From Pseudomonas sp. (GTDB lineage Bacteria > Pseudomonadota > Gammaproteobacteria > Pseudomonadales > Pseudomonadaceae), in the NCBI RefSeq assembly GCF_030684895.1, contig NZ_JAUXXP010000001.1:1-64000 (forward strand): DNA of 64,000 nt, given 5' to 3'. Numbering within the stretch: the stretch's first letter is position 1; every line of letters begins with the position of its first letter. The position numbers and the translations under genes were made by a program. Below are positions 21,304 through 32,702 of the stretch, piece after piece. Below the pieces are notes generated by a model. That model worked only from the letters and a program-made list of their open reading frames with translations, was not told the origin of the DNA and did no database searches.

Positions 21304-22167
21304 TCAAGGCTGAATCAGCATAGGCGTTGCCGGCCCATACAGTGAAGTGGGCAAACGAATTTGCACCGCCACCGGCAGGTGGTCGGAAATCGGCTGCGAC
21401 AACACTTCACAGCGTTCCAGCGGCAAGCCGGGGCTGAGCAGAATGTGGTCAAGGCAGCGCTGCGGCCGCCAGCTGGGAAAGGTGGCCTCGATCTGCGGAG
21501 CCAGCAGGCCAAGATCGCGCAGCGGCGAATGCAGCAGCAGATCATTGGCATGGGTGTTCATATCGCCCATCAACACCATGTGCCGATAGTCACTCAGCAG
21601 TTCGCGGATATAGGCCAACTGGCGCGTACGGGTACGGGCGCCAAGGGACAGGTGCATCATCACCACGGCAACTGCATCCGGCCCTTCACCGAGGCGCAGC
21701 AACATCGCACCACGGCCGGGCGGGCCGGGCAGCGGGTGATCTTCCAGCAAACTGGGGCGCACACGGCTGAGCACGCCATTGCTGTGCTGCGCCAGGCGGC
21801 CAAGATTGCGATTGAGTTGCTGATACCAGTAGGGGAAGGCGCCGAGGTGCGCGAGGTGTTCGACCTGATTGACGTAGCCCGAACGCAGGCTGCCGCCATC
21901 GACCTCCTGCAGTGCGACCAGGTCGAAATCACCGAGCAGATCGCCAATCCGTTGCAGATTGTCGCTGCGCCCGGCATGCGGCAGCAGATGCTGCCAGCTG
22001 CGCGTCAGGTAGTGGTGGTAACGCTGGGTGCTGATGCCCACCTGGATATTGAAACTGAGCAGCCGCAAGCTGCCATTCTGCGGCCAGTCATCCGCTGGCG
22101 CGCAACGTGGATTGACCTGTGGGTCGCACAGGTCAATCACCCGTCTGGCCGGCCAGCGCCTGAGCAT
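21304..22167 (-). CDS. Endonuclease/exonuclease/phosphatase family protein
   Basis: RLLSFNIQVGIS...LVALQEVDGGS...MGDMNTHAND...LDHILLSPGLP...PISDHLPV. Confidence 0.92.
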   Translation of the reverse strand: MLRRWPARRVIDLCDPQVNPRCAPADDWPQNGSLRLLSFNIQVGISTQRYHHYLTRSWQHLLPHAGRSDNLQRIGDLLGDFDLVALQEVDGGSLRSGYVNQVEHLAHLGAFPYWYQQLNRNLGRLAQHSNGVLSRVRPSLLEDHPLPGPPGRGAMLLRLGEGPDAVAVVMMHLSLGARTRTRQLAYIRELLSDYRHMVLMGDMNTHANDLLLHSPLRDLGLLAPQIEATFPSWRPQRCLDHILLSPGLPLERCEVLSQPISDHLPVAVQIRLPTSLYGPATPMLIQP

Positions 22168-22190
22168 GACGCGTTATCCGCGCACGCCGA

Positions 22191-22820
22191 TTACTGCGCG
22201 GCGCGTTCTTTGGCGATCAGGTGATCAGCCACTTGCAGCGCTTGCTGCGGGCCGCCCGAGCTGCTGATGTCGAAACGGTATTTGCCGTTGACGATCATCA
22301 CCGGCACGCCCGTGATCTGGTAAGCCATGGCCAGTTTCTTGGCCTTTTCCAGCTGGCTCTTCACGCCGAAGGAGTTGTAGGTTTTGAGGAAGGCGTCCTT
22401 GTCGATGCCTTCGGCCGCCAGAAAGTCGGCCATCTCTTCTGGAGTCGCGAGCTTCTTGCCCTGCACGTGGATGGCGTCGAACACTGCGGCATGCACCTTG
22501 TGCTCGGCTTTCATCGCCTCAAGGGTGATAAACAGCTGGCCGTGGACGTTCCACATGCCGCCGAACATGGCCGGGATACGCACGAAATTGACATCTTCCG
22601 GCAGGGTGTCGATCCACGGGTTGATGGTGGCCTCGAACTTGTAGCAATGGCCACAGCCGTACCAGAACAGCTCGACCACTTCGATCTTGCCTGGCTTGGC
22701 AACCGCTACCGGGTTGTTCAGTTCAACATATTGCTTGCCCGCTTCAATCGGCTCGGCATGAGCGCTCAGGCCAAACAGGCTGGCGGTGACGAGAGTGGCA
22801 CTGAGGATCAGGTTACGCAT
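22191..22820 (-). CDS. dsbA: Thiol:disulfide interchange protein DsbA
   Basis: Signal peptide; KIEVVELFWYGCGHCYKFEATINPW (CGHC active site). Confidence 0.95.
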   Translation of the reverse strand: MRNLILSATLVTASLFGLSAHAEPIEAGKQYVELNNPVAVAKPGKIEVVELFWYGCGHCYKFEATINPWIDTLPEDVNFVRIPAMFGGMWNVHGQLFITLEAMKAEHKVHAAVFDAIHVQGKKLATPEEMADFLAAEGIDKDAFLKTYNSFGVKSQLEKAKKLAMAYQITGVPVMIVNGKYRFDISSSGGPQQALQVADHLIAKERAAQ

Positions 22821-22921
22821 GCGTTACTCCTTGGCTATAAACGGTGCGTGGTGACGAACCGAAGTTCGACACGCGAGGCAAACTGGGGTTCCGTGCATTG
22901 TAGCGATGCGCACAACGAAAA

Positions 22922-22941
22922 AGGGTGGCCTGAGCCACCCT
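22922..22941 (-). terminator. Stem-loop terminator downstream of the cytochrome c4 gene
   Basis: AGGGTGGC-ctga-GCCACCCT followed on the minus strand by TTTTTCG. Confidence 0.7.
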
Positions 22942-22973
22942 ATTTCATTACGCCATGTCGCGCTGTCAACGGA

Positions 22974-23579
22974 TCAATGCAGACCCTGGATAAAGCTAGA
23001 TACCGCTTCGATATCCTTGTTGCTCAGCTTGGCTGCGATGGAACGCATGATCATGCTGTCGCCGTCATTGGTGCGGTTGCCTTCGCGGAAGTCAGTCAGC
23101 TGCTTGGCGATGTAGGTTGCGTGCTGGCCACCCAGTTGCGGGTAACCGGCGGCATCCAGGCCCGCGCCGTTCGGCGAATGGCAACCGGTGCAGGCAGGCA
23201 TGCCTTCCGCCAGTTTGCCGCCGCGGAACAGCTCGCCGCCACGCTTAACCAGCTTCGGATCGGCGGCGCCAACACTCATCTGCTGACTGGAGAAGTAAGC
23301 GGCGATATCGGCCAAGTCTTCTTCTGTCAGGTTATCCAGCAAACCGGTCATTTCCACGACAGGACGTGCACCGGATTTGATGTCATGCAGCTGCTTGAGC
23401 AGGTATCGCTCGCCTTGACCAGCCAGTTTCGGGAAGTTCGGTGCAGCGCTATTACCATCGGCAGCATGGCACGCACCACACACAACAACCTTACCCTGAC
23501 CGGCTTCAGCATTGCCTGCGGCATGTGCCAGGCCGGTGATGCCCAGGGTCAACAGCAGACTCACGAGTACTTTGTTCAT
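22974..23579 (-). CDS. Diheme cytochrome c4
   Basis: Two CxxCH motifs (CGACH, CTGCH) after a signal peptide; 201 aa. Confidence 0.92.
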   Translation of the reverse strand: MNKVLVSLLLTLGITGLAHAAGNAEAGQGKVVVCGACHAADGNSAAPNFPKLAGQGERYLLKQLHDIKSGARPVVEMTGLLDNLTEEDLADIAAYFSSQQMSVGAADPKLVKRGGELFRGGKLAEGMPACTGCHSPNGAGLDAAGYPQLGGQHATYIAKQLTDFREGNRTNDGDSMIMRSIAAKLSNKDIEAVSSFIQGLH

Positions 23580-23625
23580 CAGCTAATCCAATTTACGGCT
23601 AAGAGAAAGAGTTTATAAGCCGGGC

Positions 23626-23916
23626 TTACTCGGTCATCAACTTGATGACGGCTTGGTAATCCTCGGCCGAGCAGTCCATGCACAGCCCACGTGGCGGCAT
23701 AGCACCCAAACCATTGGTGACGCTCTGTACCAGTGCATCGGTGCCTTTGGCCAGGCGCGGTTCCCAGGCAGCCTTGTCGCCTTTCAGCGGCGCGGTGGGG
23801 ATCGCCCCGTTGTGGCACACCCCACAAGCACGCGCATAGACGGCTTCCGGGTCCTGTGCAGCCTGAGCACTCAACGACAGCATCAATACACTGGCTGCAA
23901 TCAGCAAGTTTTTCAT
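23626..23916 (-). CDS. Cytochrome c5-like monoheme protein
   Basis: MKNLLIAASVLMLSLSAQAAQDPEAVYARACGVCHNGAIPTAPLKGDKAAWEPRLAKG...MPPRGLCMDCSAEDYQAVIKLM. Confidence 0.9.
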   Translation of the reverse strand: MKNLLIAASVLMLSLSAQAAQDPEAVYARACGVCHNGAIPTAPLKGDKAAWEPRLAKGTDALVQSVTNGLGAMPPRGLCMDCSAEDYQAVIKLMTE

Positions 23917-24163
23917 CAGATCAACCTCATCAGGGAGGGGAACGTACTGCTTTCTAGGGGCAGATGATCTAAATCGTTCCCGTGAACACTTATCCAACAG
24001 CGGGAGAAAGCGCACACAAAATCTGCGCCATTATATACTGGCGTCATTGAAACGGAAACGACGCAGCTTGCCGCGCTATGCGGCAACAGGCAGGCTGCGC
24101 GCAAATGTCGCAAGGGCATCGCGCCTGTAACGCCACTCTACGCTCGCCCTCACGGATACCCAG

Positions 24164-24817
24164 ATGCAAGCCAAGAACCCCATTATCGGTCTGTGCCAAC
24201 AGGCTACTTTCCTTATCAGCGCGGCAAAAGTTGACCAGTGCCCTGAAGATTTCGGCCATGAAGTGGCCTTTGCCGGGCGCTCCAACGCCGGTAAATCCAG
24301 CGCGCTGAACACCCTGACCCACGCCAGCCTGGCACGCACCTCGAAGACGCCGGGGCGCACCCAGCTGCTCAACTTCTTCAAGCTCGACGAAGAGCGCCGC
24401 CTGGTCGACCTGCCCGGTTATGGCTACGCCAAGGTGCCCATCCCGCTGAAACTGCACTGGCAGAAACACCTGGAAGCCTACCTGGGCAGCCGCGAATGCC
24501 TGCGCGGCCTGATGCTGATGATGGACATCCGCAAGCCGCTGACCGAGTTCGACATCCTCATGCTGGATTGGTCAGTTGCCAGCGAAATGCCCATGCACAT
24601 TCTCCTGACCAAGGCCGACAAGCTGGCTTTTGGTGCAGCGAAGAACACCCTGCTCAAGGTCCGCCAAGATATTCAAAAAGGCTGGGGTGATCGCGTCAGC
24701 ATCCAATTGTTCTCGGCGCCCAAGCGCATTGGCATCGAAGACGCTCAGGAAGTGCTGGCGCAATGGATGCAGCTGGGCGAGTTTGCCCTGCCGGAAGACG
24801 AAGAAGTCGACGACTGA
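24164..24817 (+). CDS. engB: Ribosome-biogenesis GTPase EngB/YihA/YsxC
   Basis: [17 protein letters not shown]-loop, [22 protein letters not shown]. Confidence 0.97.
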   Translation: MQAKNPIIGLCQQATFLISAAKVDQCPEDFGHEVAFAGRSNAGKSSALNTLTHASLARTSKTPGRTQLLNFFKLDEERRLVDLPGYGYAKVPIPLKLHWQKHLEAYLGSRECLRGLMLMMDIRKPLTEFDILMLDWSVASEMPMHILLTKADKLAFGAAKNTLLKVRQDIQKGWGDRVSIQLFSAPKRIGIEDAQEVLAQWMQLGEFALPEDEEVDD

Positions 24818-24862
24818 AAAGCTCGCGCTGCGGCGGCCCACTGCCAGCCATAAATGACAGAC

Positions 24863-24994
24863 AAAAAAAACCCCGAAACCTCTTATGGGGGAGGGAAGTT
24901 TCGGGGTTCAACATCTGAACCGCTAGGGCGGGGTCCAGAATCTGCCAACACTTAACACAACAAAGGAGCATCGAAGGGCTGTCTAGGCCATTCA
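24863..24994 (-). ncRNA. ersA: ErsA/Spot42-like small RNA between engB and polA
   Basis: Minus strand: GAACTT-N17-TCAGA (AlgU-like promoter) ~6 nt before the predicted start; ends in CCCCGAAAC...GTTTCGGGGTTTTTTTT. Length ~130 nt at the conserved engB/polA position. Confidence 0.82.
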
Positions 24995-24999
24995 TAAAC

Positions 25000-25027
25000 T
25001 CTGAGTGGTTAAGCCGAGGCAAAGTTC
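25000..25027 (-). promoter_or_regulatory. AlgU/SigmaE-type promoter for the sRNA
   Basis: Minus strand GAACTTtgcctcggcttaaccacTCAGA versus consensus GAACTT-N16/17-TCTGA. Confidence 0.7.
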
Positions 25028-25129
25028 AGGATCGTGGCGTAATTAATTAGTTATAAGCGGGGGCGTATTGATACTCATGCGCCTTTAGCGCCCGCCATCC
25101 GGGCGCTACAGCCTGGCTATGGGCGTGCA

Positions 25130-27976
25130 TCAATGGGCTTCATCCCAGTTATCGCCCACACCCACTTCCACCAGTAACGGTACATCCAGCTCGGCGGCAT
25201 TGCCCATCAGCGGCTTGATCTGCGCGCTAACCTGCTCGAGCAGATCCTCACGCACTTCCAGCACCAGTTCGTCGTGAACCTGCAGGATGACTTTGGCATC
25301 CAGGCCGGATGCGCTCAACCAGTTGTCCACCGTCACCATCGCACGCTTGATGATGTCCGCTGCCGTGCCTTGCATCGGCGCGTTGATCGCGGTGCGTTCG
25401 GCGCCTTTGCGCAACGCCTGGTTCTTCGCATGAATATCCGGCAGGTACAGGCGGCGGCCAAACAGCGTTTCGACAAAGCCCTGCTCGGACGCCTGCTCGC
25501 GTGTGCGCTCCATATAGGCCAGCACGCCGGGATAACGGGCGAAATACACATCGATATACGCCTGCGCCTGTTTACGGTCGCAGCCGATCTGCTTGGCCAG
25601 ACCAAAGGCGCTCATGCCGTAGATCAAACCGAAGTTGATCGCCTTGGCGCTGCGGCGCTGATCGCTGGTTACGTCCTCCAACGCCACGCCGAACACTTCG
25701 GCAGCCGTGGCCTTGTGCACGTCGCGGCCATGACGGAAGGCATCCAGCAGGCTTTCGTCTTTGGCCAGGTGGGCCATGATGCGCAGCTCGATCTGCGAGT
25801 AGTCCGCCGCCAGCAGCTTGTAGCCCTTGGGCGCAACAAACGCCTGGCGAATACGTCGACCCTCGGCGGTACGGATCGGAATGTTCTGCAGGTTCGGATC
25901 GGTGGACGATAAACGCCCGGTGGCCGCCACCGCCTGGTGATAGCTGGTATGGATGCGCCCAGTGCGCGGGTTGATCTGCTCCGGCAAGCGGTCGGTGTAG
26001 GTGCTTTTCAGTTTGCTTAAGGAACGGTACTGCATCAGCACCTTGGGCAACTCGAAGTCCTGCTCGGCCAGTTCGGCCAGCACCGCTTCGGCGGTCGAGG
26101 CCTGGCCCTTGGCGGTTTTGCTAAGCACCGGCAGACCGAGTTTCTCGTAAAGAATCACGCCCAGCTGCTTGGGTGAGGCCAGGTTGAATTCTTCACCGGC
26201 AATCTCGAAGGCCTGACGTTCCAGCGCCACCAGCTTCTCACCCAGCTCGTTGCTTTGCAGGCCGAGCAGATTGGCATCGACCAGCGCACCCTGGCGCTCA
26301 ATACGCGCCAACACCGGCACCAGCGGCATTTCGATCTCCTGCAGCACCTTGGCCAGGCTCGGCTCGGCTGACAACTTGGCCCACAGGTGCTGATGCAGGC
26401 GCAGGGTCACGTCGGCATCCTCGGCGGCATAGGGCGCGGCCTGGGCCAGATCAATCTGGTCAAAGGTCAGCTGCTTGGCGCCCTTGCCGGCAATGTCCTC
26501 GAAACGGATATTGCTGTGATCCAGGTACTTGAGCGCCAGGCTGTCCATATCGTGGCGGGTGGCGGTGGCGTCCAGCACGTAGGATTCGAGCATGGTGTCG
26601 AACGCTACGCCCTGCACCGCAATTGGCGTCGAGGCATTGGCGAGGATATTAATGTCGTACTTGGCGTGCTGACCGACCTTGGCCTTGTGCGGGTCTTCCA
26701 GGATCGGCTTCAACGCCTTGAGCACCGCATCGCGGTCCAGCTGGGTCGGCACGCCCATATAGGAGTGGGCGACCGGGATATACGCCGCCTCGCCAGCCTT
26801 GACCGCAAACGACAGGCCAACCAGCTGGGCCTTTTGTGCGTCCAGGCCGGTGGTTTCGGTGTCAAAGGCGATCAGCTCAGCGTTGCGCAGCTTCTCCAGC
26901 CAGACGTCGAACTGCGCCTGATCAAGAATGCACTGGTAATCGCCCAGGGCTGCCGCTGCGGGCAACTCGGCAACTACCACCTCGGCAGTCGGTGCTTCAG
27001 CAACCGGACTGGTCGGCGTAACGGCAGTGGCGCTAGGCGCCAGGGCAAACAGATCATCGGCAGCCGCCGCAACCGGTGCTTTGACCGCAGGAGCAGGGTT
27101 GCTGCGCAGCAACTCATCGCGCCAGGTCTTGAATTCCAGCTCGGCATACAACTCGACCAGGGCCGGCACATCCATCGGGCCCGGGTGCAGCGACTCGATG
27201 GCGATATTCAGCGGCACATCCAGCTTGATGGTTGCCAGCGCGTAGGACAGGTAGGCCATATCGCGGTGCTCGGTGAGCTTGGCCGGCAGGGTCTTGGCGC
27301 CGCGGATCGGCAGCTCCGGCACTTTATCGAGGTTGGCGTAAAGCACATCGAGGCCGCCGCCGACACCTACCAGCAGGCCCAGCGCGGTCTTTTCACCCAC
27401 ACCCGGTACGCCGGGAATGTTGTCGACCTTGTCGCCCATCAGCGCCAGGTAATCGATGATCAGCTCAGGACCGACACCGAATTTCGCTTTCACGCCATCG
27501 ATGTCGTAGACGCTACCGGTCATGGTGTTGACCAGGGTAACGTGCGGGCAAACCAGCTGGGCCATGTCCTTGTCGCCGGTGGAGATCACCACATCGCGCC
27601 CCTCGGCTGCGCACTGGCGGGCCAGGGTGCCGATCACGTCATCAGCCTCAACACCTTCGACGCACAGCAGCGGATAGCCCATGGCCTTGACGCTGGCGTG
27701 CAGCGGCTCGACCTGCACGCGCAACTCATCGGGCATCGACGGGCGATTGGCCTTGTACTCGGCGAACATTTCATCGCGAAAGGTCCCGCCCTTGGCGTCG
27801 AACACCACGGCAAACGGGCTTTTTGGGTACTGCTTGCGCAGGCTCTTGAGCATATTCAGCACGCCCTTCACCGCGCCGGTGGGCAAGCCCTTGGAGGTGG
27901 TCAGTGGCGGCAGGGCGTGAAAGGCTCGGTAAAGGTAAGAAGAACCGTCAACCAGAACGAGAGGGGCTTGGCTCAT
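25130..27976 (-). CDS. polA: DNA polymerase I
   Basis: FEN domain [25 protein letters not shown]; polymerase motifs [20 protein letters not shown] and [10 protein letters not shown]. Confidence 0.98.
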   Translation of the reverse strand: MSQAPLVLVDGSSYLYRAFHALPPLTTSKGLPTGAVKGVLNMLKSLRKQYPKSPFAVVFDAKGGTFRDEMFAEYKANRPSMPDELRVQVEPLHASVKAMGYPLLCVEGVEADDVIGTLARQCAAEGRDVVISTGDKDMAQLVCPHVTLVNTMTGSVYDIDGVKAKFGVGPELIIDYLALMGDKVDNIPGVPGVGEKTALGLLVGVGGGLDVLYANLDKVPELPIRGAKTLPAKLTEHRDMAYLSYALATIKLDVPLNIAIESLHPGPMDVPALVELYAELEFKTWRDELLRSNPAPAVKAPVAAAADDLFALAPSATAVTPTSPVAEAPTAEVVVAELPAAAALGDYQCILDQAQFDVWLEKLRNAELIAFDTETTGLDAQKAQLVGLSFAVKAGEAAYIPVAHSYMGVPTQLDRDAVLKALKPILEDPHKAKVGQHAKYDINILANASTPIAVQGVAFDTMLESYVLDATATRHDMDSLALKYLDHSNIRFEDIAGKGAKQLTFDQIDLAQAAPYAAEDADVTLRLHQHLWAKLSAEPSLAKVLQEIEMPLVPVLARIERQGALVDANLLGLQSNELGEKLVALERQAFEIAGEEFNLASPKQLGVILYEKLGLPVLSKTAKGQASTAEAVLAELAEQDFELPKVLMQYRSLSKLKSTYTDRLPEQINPRTGRIHTSYHQAVAATGRLSSTDPNLQNIPIRTAEGRRIRQAFVAPKGYKLLAADYSQIELRIMAHLAKDESLLDAFRHGRDVHKATAAEVFGVALEDVTSDQRRSAKAINFGLIYGMSAFGLAKQIGCDRKQAQAYIDVYFARYPGVLAYMERTREQASEQGFVETLFGRRLYLPDIHAKNQALRKGAERTAINAPMQGTAADIIKRAMVTVDNWLSASGLDAKVILQVHDELVLEVREDLLEQVSAQIKPLMGNAAELDVPLLVEVGVGDNWDEAH

Positions 27977-28050
27977 GAGCAGGATCAACCTTTTCGGCGG
28001 GGGCAGCGGTAGAATGGCTGCACCATTGGAATCAAAGGGACAAGGTTATC

Positions 28051-28335
28051 ATGCGCGCACTCAATCGCCTGTTGCTCGCCAGCCTGCTGGCATTCACCAC
28101 CCTGGTCGCCCACGCCGAAGACCCGGTTTCGGCCGACCCGGATGTAACCATTCGCCAGGACGGCGACAAGACCATCCATGAATACCGGGTCAACGGTTTT
28201 CTCTACGCGGTCAAGGTCATCCCCAAAGGCGGCAAACCGTACTTCCTGGTACGCGCCGATGGCAGCGATGGCAACTTCGTCCGTTCGGACAGCCCGGATA
28301 TGTTGATTCCGGCCTGGGAAATTTTCAGCTGGTAA
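28051..28335 (+). CDS. DUF2782 family periplasmic protein
   Basis: 94 aa, signal peptide, DPDVTIRQDGDKTIHEYRVNGFLYAVKVIPKGGKPYFLVRADG. Confidence 0.85.
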   Translation: MRALNRLLLASLLAFTTLVAHAEDPVSADPDVTIRQDGDKTIHEYRVNGFLYAVKVIPKGGKPYFLVRADGSDGNFVRSDSPDMLIPAWEIFSW

Positions 28336-28350
28336 GAAGGCAGTTCTGCA

Positions 28351-29301
28351 ATGTCGGTGTTTACCCCGCTTGAGCGCCACGAGCTCGAGGCGTTTCTCGC
28401 CCCCTATGGCCTGGGTCGTTTGCGCGACTTCCAGGGCATTGCTGCGGGCAGCGAGAACAGCAATTTCTTCGTCAGCCTGGAGCAGGGCGAATTCGTTCTG
28501 ACCCTGATCGAGCGCGGCCCGAGCGCCGACCTGCCGTTCTTTATCGAATTGCTCGACGTGCTGCACGACGCCGGCCTGCCGGTGCCTTACGCCCTGCGCA
28601 CGACCAGCGGTGAAGCACTGCGCAGCCTGGCGGAAAAACCGGCGCTGTTGCAGCCGCGCCTGGCCGGCAAGCATGTGCATGAGGCCAATCCGCATCACTG
28701 CCAGGAAGTCGGCGCACTGCTGGCGCGCATCCACCTGGCCACCCGTAACCAGCCGCTGCCGCGCAAGAGTGATCGGGGGCTGGACTGGATGCTCGCTGAA
28801 GGCCCAAGCCTGGCCTTGCAGCTACCCGATCAACAGCTGCCGCTGCTGCGTGATGCGCTGGCGGAAATCCACGCGCTCAAGCCACGTATCCTCGCCTTGC
28901 CGCAAGCCAATCTGCATGCCGACCTGTTCCGCGACAACGTGCTGTTCGACGGCAACCATCTGGCCGGGGTGATCGACTTCTACAACGCCTGCTCGGGGCC
29001 GATGCTCTATGACCTGGCGATTGCCCTGAACGACTGGTGCTCACGGGAGGACGGCAGCCTCGACAGCAAACGCGCACAAGCGCTGCTCGGTGCCTACGCC
29101 GGTTTACGGCCATTTACGGCGGTAGAAGCCGAGCTGTGGCCCGCTATGCTGCGCATCGCCTGCGTGCGTTTCTGGCTATCACGCCTGATTGCCGCCGAAT
29201 CCTTTGCAGGCCAGGAAGTGCTGATCCACGATCCAAACGAGTTCCAACGCCGCCTGGCCCAGCGCCAGCAGGTGGAGCTGGCGCTGCCGTTCGCGTTCTG
29301 A
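28351..29301 (+). CDS. thrB: Homoserine kinase (ThrB type II, APH fold)
   Basis: MSVFTPLERHELEAFLAPYGLGRLRDFQGIAAGSENSNFFV...ANLHADLFRDNVLFDGNHLAGVIDFYNACSGPMLYDLAI. Confidence 0.95.
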   Translation: MSVFTPLERHELEAFLAPYGLGRLRDFQGIAAGSENSNFFVSLEQGEFVLTLIERGPSADLPFFIELLDVLHDAGLPVPYALRTTSGEALRSLAEKPALLQPRLAGKHVHEANPHHCQEVGALLARIHLATRNQPLPRKSDRGLDWMLAEGPSLALQLPDQQLPLLRDALAEIHALKPRILALPQANLHADLFRDNVLFDGNHLAGVIDFYNACSGPMLYDLAIALNDWCSREDGSLDSKRAQALLGAYAGLRPFTAVEAELWPAMLRIACVRFWLSRLIAAESFAGQEVLIHDPNEFQRRLAQRQQVELALPFAF

Positions 29302-29315
29302 GAACTGGGCGCTGA

Positions 29316-30293
29316 CTACAGCGCCTCGAGACAACTCGCCAGCTCACCCGCCATATTTTCCAGCAGGGCTTCATAGCCTTTGGCATCCACTGGCAAGGTA
29401 CCGCCCATTGAGTCCAGCTCGGCCAGGGTGACCGGCAGGCCGGCGGTCAGGGTTTGCGCCAGCCGCGGGCGAAACGGCGGCTCACTGAAAACACAGGTCG
29501 GCCCGGCTTGTTGCAGGCGCTCGCGCATGGCGGCGACGTGCTGGGCGCCTGGCTGCACTTCACCGAGCACGCTAAAAACGCCGGCGTGGTTGAGGCCATA
29601 GGCGGCCTCAAAGTAGTCGTAGGCTTCGTGGAAGACGAAGTAGGGCTTGCCGGCCAGACCGTTCAAACGGGTTTTCAGGCGCTGATCCAAAGCATCCAGA
29701 CGCTGGCCAAACGCCTTGGCATTGGCCTGGTAGCGCGCGGCATTGGCCGGGTCGGCCTGTGCCAGGTCAGCGGCGATCTTGCCGGCGATGATCCGAGCAT
29801 TGGCGGGCAGCAGCCAGAGGTGCGCATCCAGGCTGCCGGGGCGGTGGGCATGATCATGCTGGTCGGCGGCGTGCGCGTGATCTGCGTGATCTGCGTGATC
29901 TGCGTGATCATCTTGATGCTCATCGCTATCACCGAAATGGCGCAGTGCCATGCCTGGCACATCCTGCACCGCCACGCTGGGCTTATCACGGCCCGCCAGC
30001 ACGCGCGGCAGGAAGCTCTCCAGGTCCTGACCGATCCAATACAGCAGGTCAGCATCACGCACGCGGCGCACATCGGAGGGGCGCAGCGCGTAGTGGTGAG
30101 GCGAAGCACCCGGCGGCAGCAGTACATCGGGCTGGCCGACGCCGTCCTGCACGGCAGCAGCAATCAGCTGCAGCGGCTTGATGCTGGTCAGCACGCGCAG
30201 CTGGCTTTGCGACTGGGCCTGAACCGCGAAACTCAGGGAAAAACTGATCAACAGCAGGCCTAAAGCCGGAAAAAGACGCAACACGGGGAGCAC
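29316..30293 (-). CDS. znuA: Zinc ABC transporter substrate-binding protein
   Basis: SIKPLQLIAAAVQDGVGQPDVLLPPGASPHHYALRPSDVRRVRDADL; His/Asp-rich loop DEHQDDHADHADHADHAHAADQHDHAH; divergent from zur-znuCB. Confidence 0.95.
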   Translation of the reverse strand: MLPVLRLFPALGLLLISFSLSFAVQAQSQSQLRVLTSIKPLQLIAAAVQDGVGQPDVLLPPGASPHHYALRPSDVRRVRDADLLYWIGQDLESFLPRVLAGRDKPSVAVQDVPGMALRHFGDSDEHQDDHADHADHADHAHAADQHDHAHRPGSLDAHLWLLPANARIIAGKIAADLAQADPANAARYQANAKAFGQRLDALDQRLKTRLNGLAGKPYFVFHEAYDYFEAAYGLNHAGVFSVLGEVQPGAQHVAAMRERLQQAGPTCVFSEPPFRPRLAQTLTAGLPVTLAELDSMGGTLPVDAKGYEALLENMAGELASCLEAL

Positions 30294-30311
30294 TCAAGCG
30301 GGAAGGAACGA

Positions 30312-30324
30312 GTAATATAATAAC
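30312..30324. promoter_or_regulatory. Putative Zur box in the znuA/zur divergent promoter
   Basis: GTAATATAATAAC, close to the AT-rich Zur palindrome core GTTATAATATAAC. Confidence 0.5.
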
Positions 30325-30350
30325 GTCTCTCACCTTATTCGTCGTTGCCC

Positions 30351-30832
30351 ATGACTCAAGCGCCCCTGGCTTCACGCCCACACGACCATTCCCATTGCGT
30401 CAGCCATGCCCTGGCCGAGGCCGAGGCCATCTGCGCCCGCCAGGGTCTGCGCCTGACCGTCTTGCGCAAACGCGTGTTGGAGCTGGTCTGGGCCAGCCAC
30501 AAGCCGCTGGGCGCCTACGACATCCTCGGCGTCTTGAGCGATGAAGACGGCCGCCGCGCCGCGCCGCCCACGGTGTACCGCGCACTGGATTTTCTCTTGG
30601 AAAACGGCCTGGTGCACCGCATCGCATCGCTGAACGCCTTTGTCGGCTGCAGCCACCCGGAGCACGCGCACCAGGGTCAGTTCCTGATCTGCCGGGGCTG
30701 CCATGCGGCCATCGAGCTGGAACACGCGGCAATCAGCGACGCCATCATCAGCGGCGCGGCCGGCGTCGGTTTCGCCGTGGAAAGCCAGACCGTGGAAGTG
30801 GTCGGCCTCTGTGCAGGCTGCCGGGAGCCCGC

Positions 30833-30836
<4 letters not shown>
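30351..30836 (+). CDS. zur: Fur-family zinc uptake regulator Zur (Np20)
   Basis: [34 protein letters not shown]...[20 protein letters not shown]; Cys motifs CRGCH and CAGC. Confidence 0.94.
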
Positions 30837-31631
<795 letters not shown>

Positions 31632-31639
<8 letters not shown>

Positions 31640-32420
31640 TTTTCTGCTCAACGCCCTGCTCGCCGGCCTGGCCCTGGCGCTGGTTGCCGGCCCGCTGGGC
31701 TCCTTTGTGGTGTGGCGGCGCATGGCCTATTTCGGCGACACCCTGTCGCATGCCGCGTTGCTCGGCGTGGCCCTCGGCCTGATGCTCGACGTCAGCCCGA
31801 CCCTGGCGGTAACCGTCGGCTGCGTGCTGCTGGCGGTGCTGCTGGTCACCCTGCAAAGTCGCCAGCCGCTGGCCTCGGACACCCTGCTTGGCATCCTCGC
31901 CCACAGCACCCTGTCGCTGGGCCTGGTGGTGCTGAGTTTTATGCAAGATGTGCGCATCGACCTGATGGGCTATCTATTCGGCGATTTGCTGGCAGTGGGA
32001 CCCACTGATCTCGCCTGGATCATCGGCGGCAGCGCGCTGGTGCTGGTGCTGCTGGCCCTGCTGTGGCGGCCGCTGCTGGCGATTACCGTGCATGAGGAAC
32101 TGGCCAAGGTCGAAGGCCTGCCAGTGGCGGCGATTCGCCTGAGCCTGATGCTGCTGATTGCCGTGGTGATCGCCGTGGCGATGAAGATCGTCGGCGTGCT
32201 GCTGATCACCTCGCTGCTGATCATCCCTGCCGCCGCCGCCCAACGCCATGCGCGCACCCCGGAACAGATGGCCTTCGGCGCCAGTCTGCTAGGCATCGTC
32301 GCGGTGTGCGGCGGGCTGAGTCTGTCGTGGTTTCAGGACACTCCGGCCGGCCCGTCCATCGTGGTCAGTGCGGCAACCCTGTTTCTACTGAGCTTTGCCC
32401 TGCCACGGCGCACAGCCTGA
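31632..32420 (+). CDS. znuB: Zinc ABC transporter permease
   Basis: [52 protein letters not shown]. Confidence 0.95.
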
Positions 32421-32448
32421 CACCTGCGGTTAAACGGCTTCTCGTCGG

Positions 32449-32625
32449 GTGGGTTAGGCGCTTGTTACACGCTGGATGGCCTGTGCAATTTGCCGTTGCG
32501 CCGTAACCCACCATCGACGCAACACGGAAGATCGCCTGGTGGGTTACGCGACGCGCCAAAGGGGCGGTGCCTGGAAGTACGAGGCATGGCGTCGCTAACC
32601 CACCCTACGGAGCCTGCCAAGGCGA
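32449..32625. repeat. Intergenic GTGGGTTA/TAACCCAC repeat cluster
   Basis: Alternating gtgggttaggcg, cgtaacccacc, gtgggttacgcg, gctaacccaccctac. Confidence 0.6.
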
Positions 32626-32702
32626 ACCGCCTGAAAGATTGGTGATGCCCCCGAGCGCAGTGTAAACTTGCGCGTTTTTTGCACAATTCGAGACCCGCAG
32701 CA

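Noticed and set aside
26387-28012. 541-aa + strand ORF
   Set aside because: Fully antisense to polA; low-complexity His/Gln/Arg/Gly-rich translation typical of a GC-rich shadow frame.
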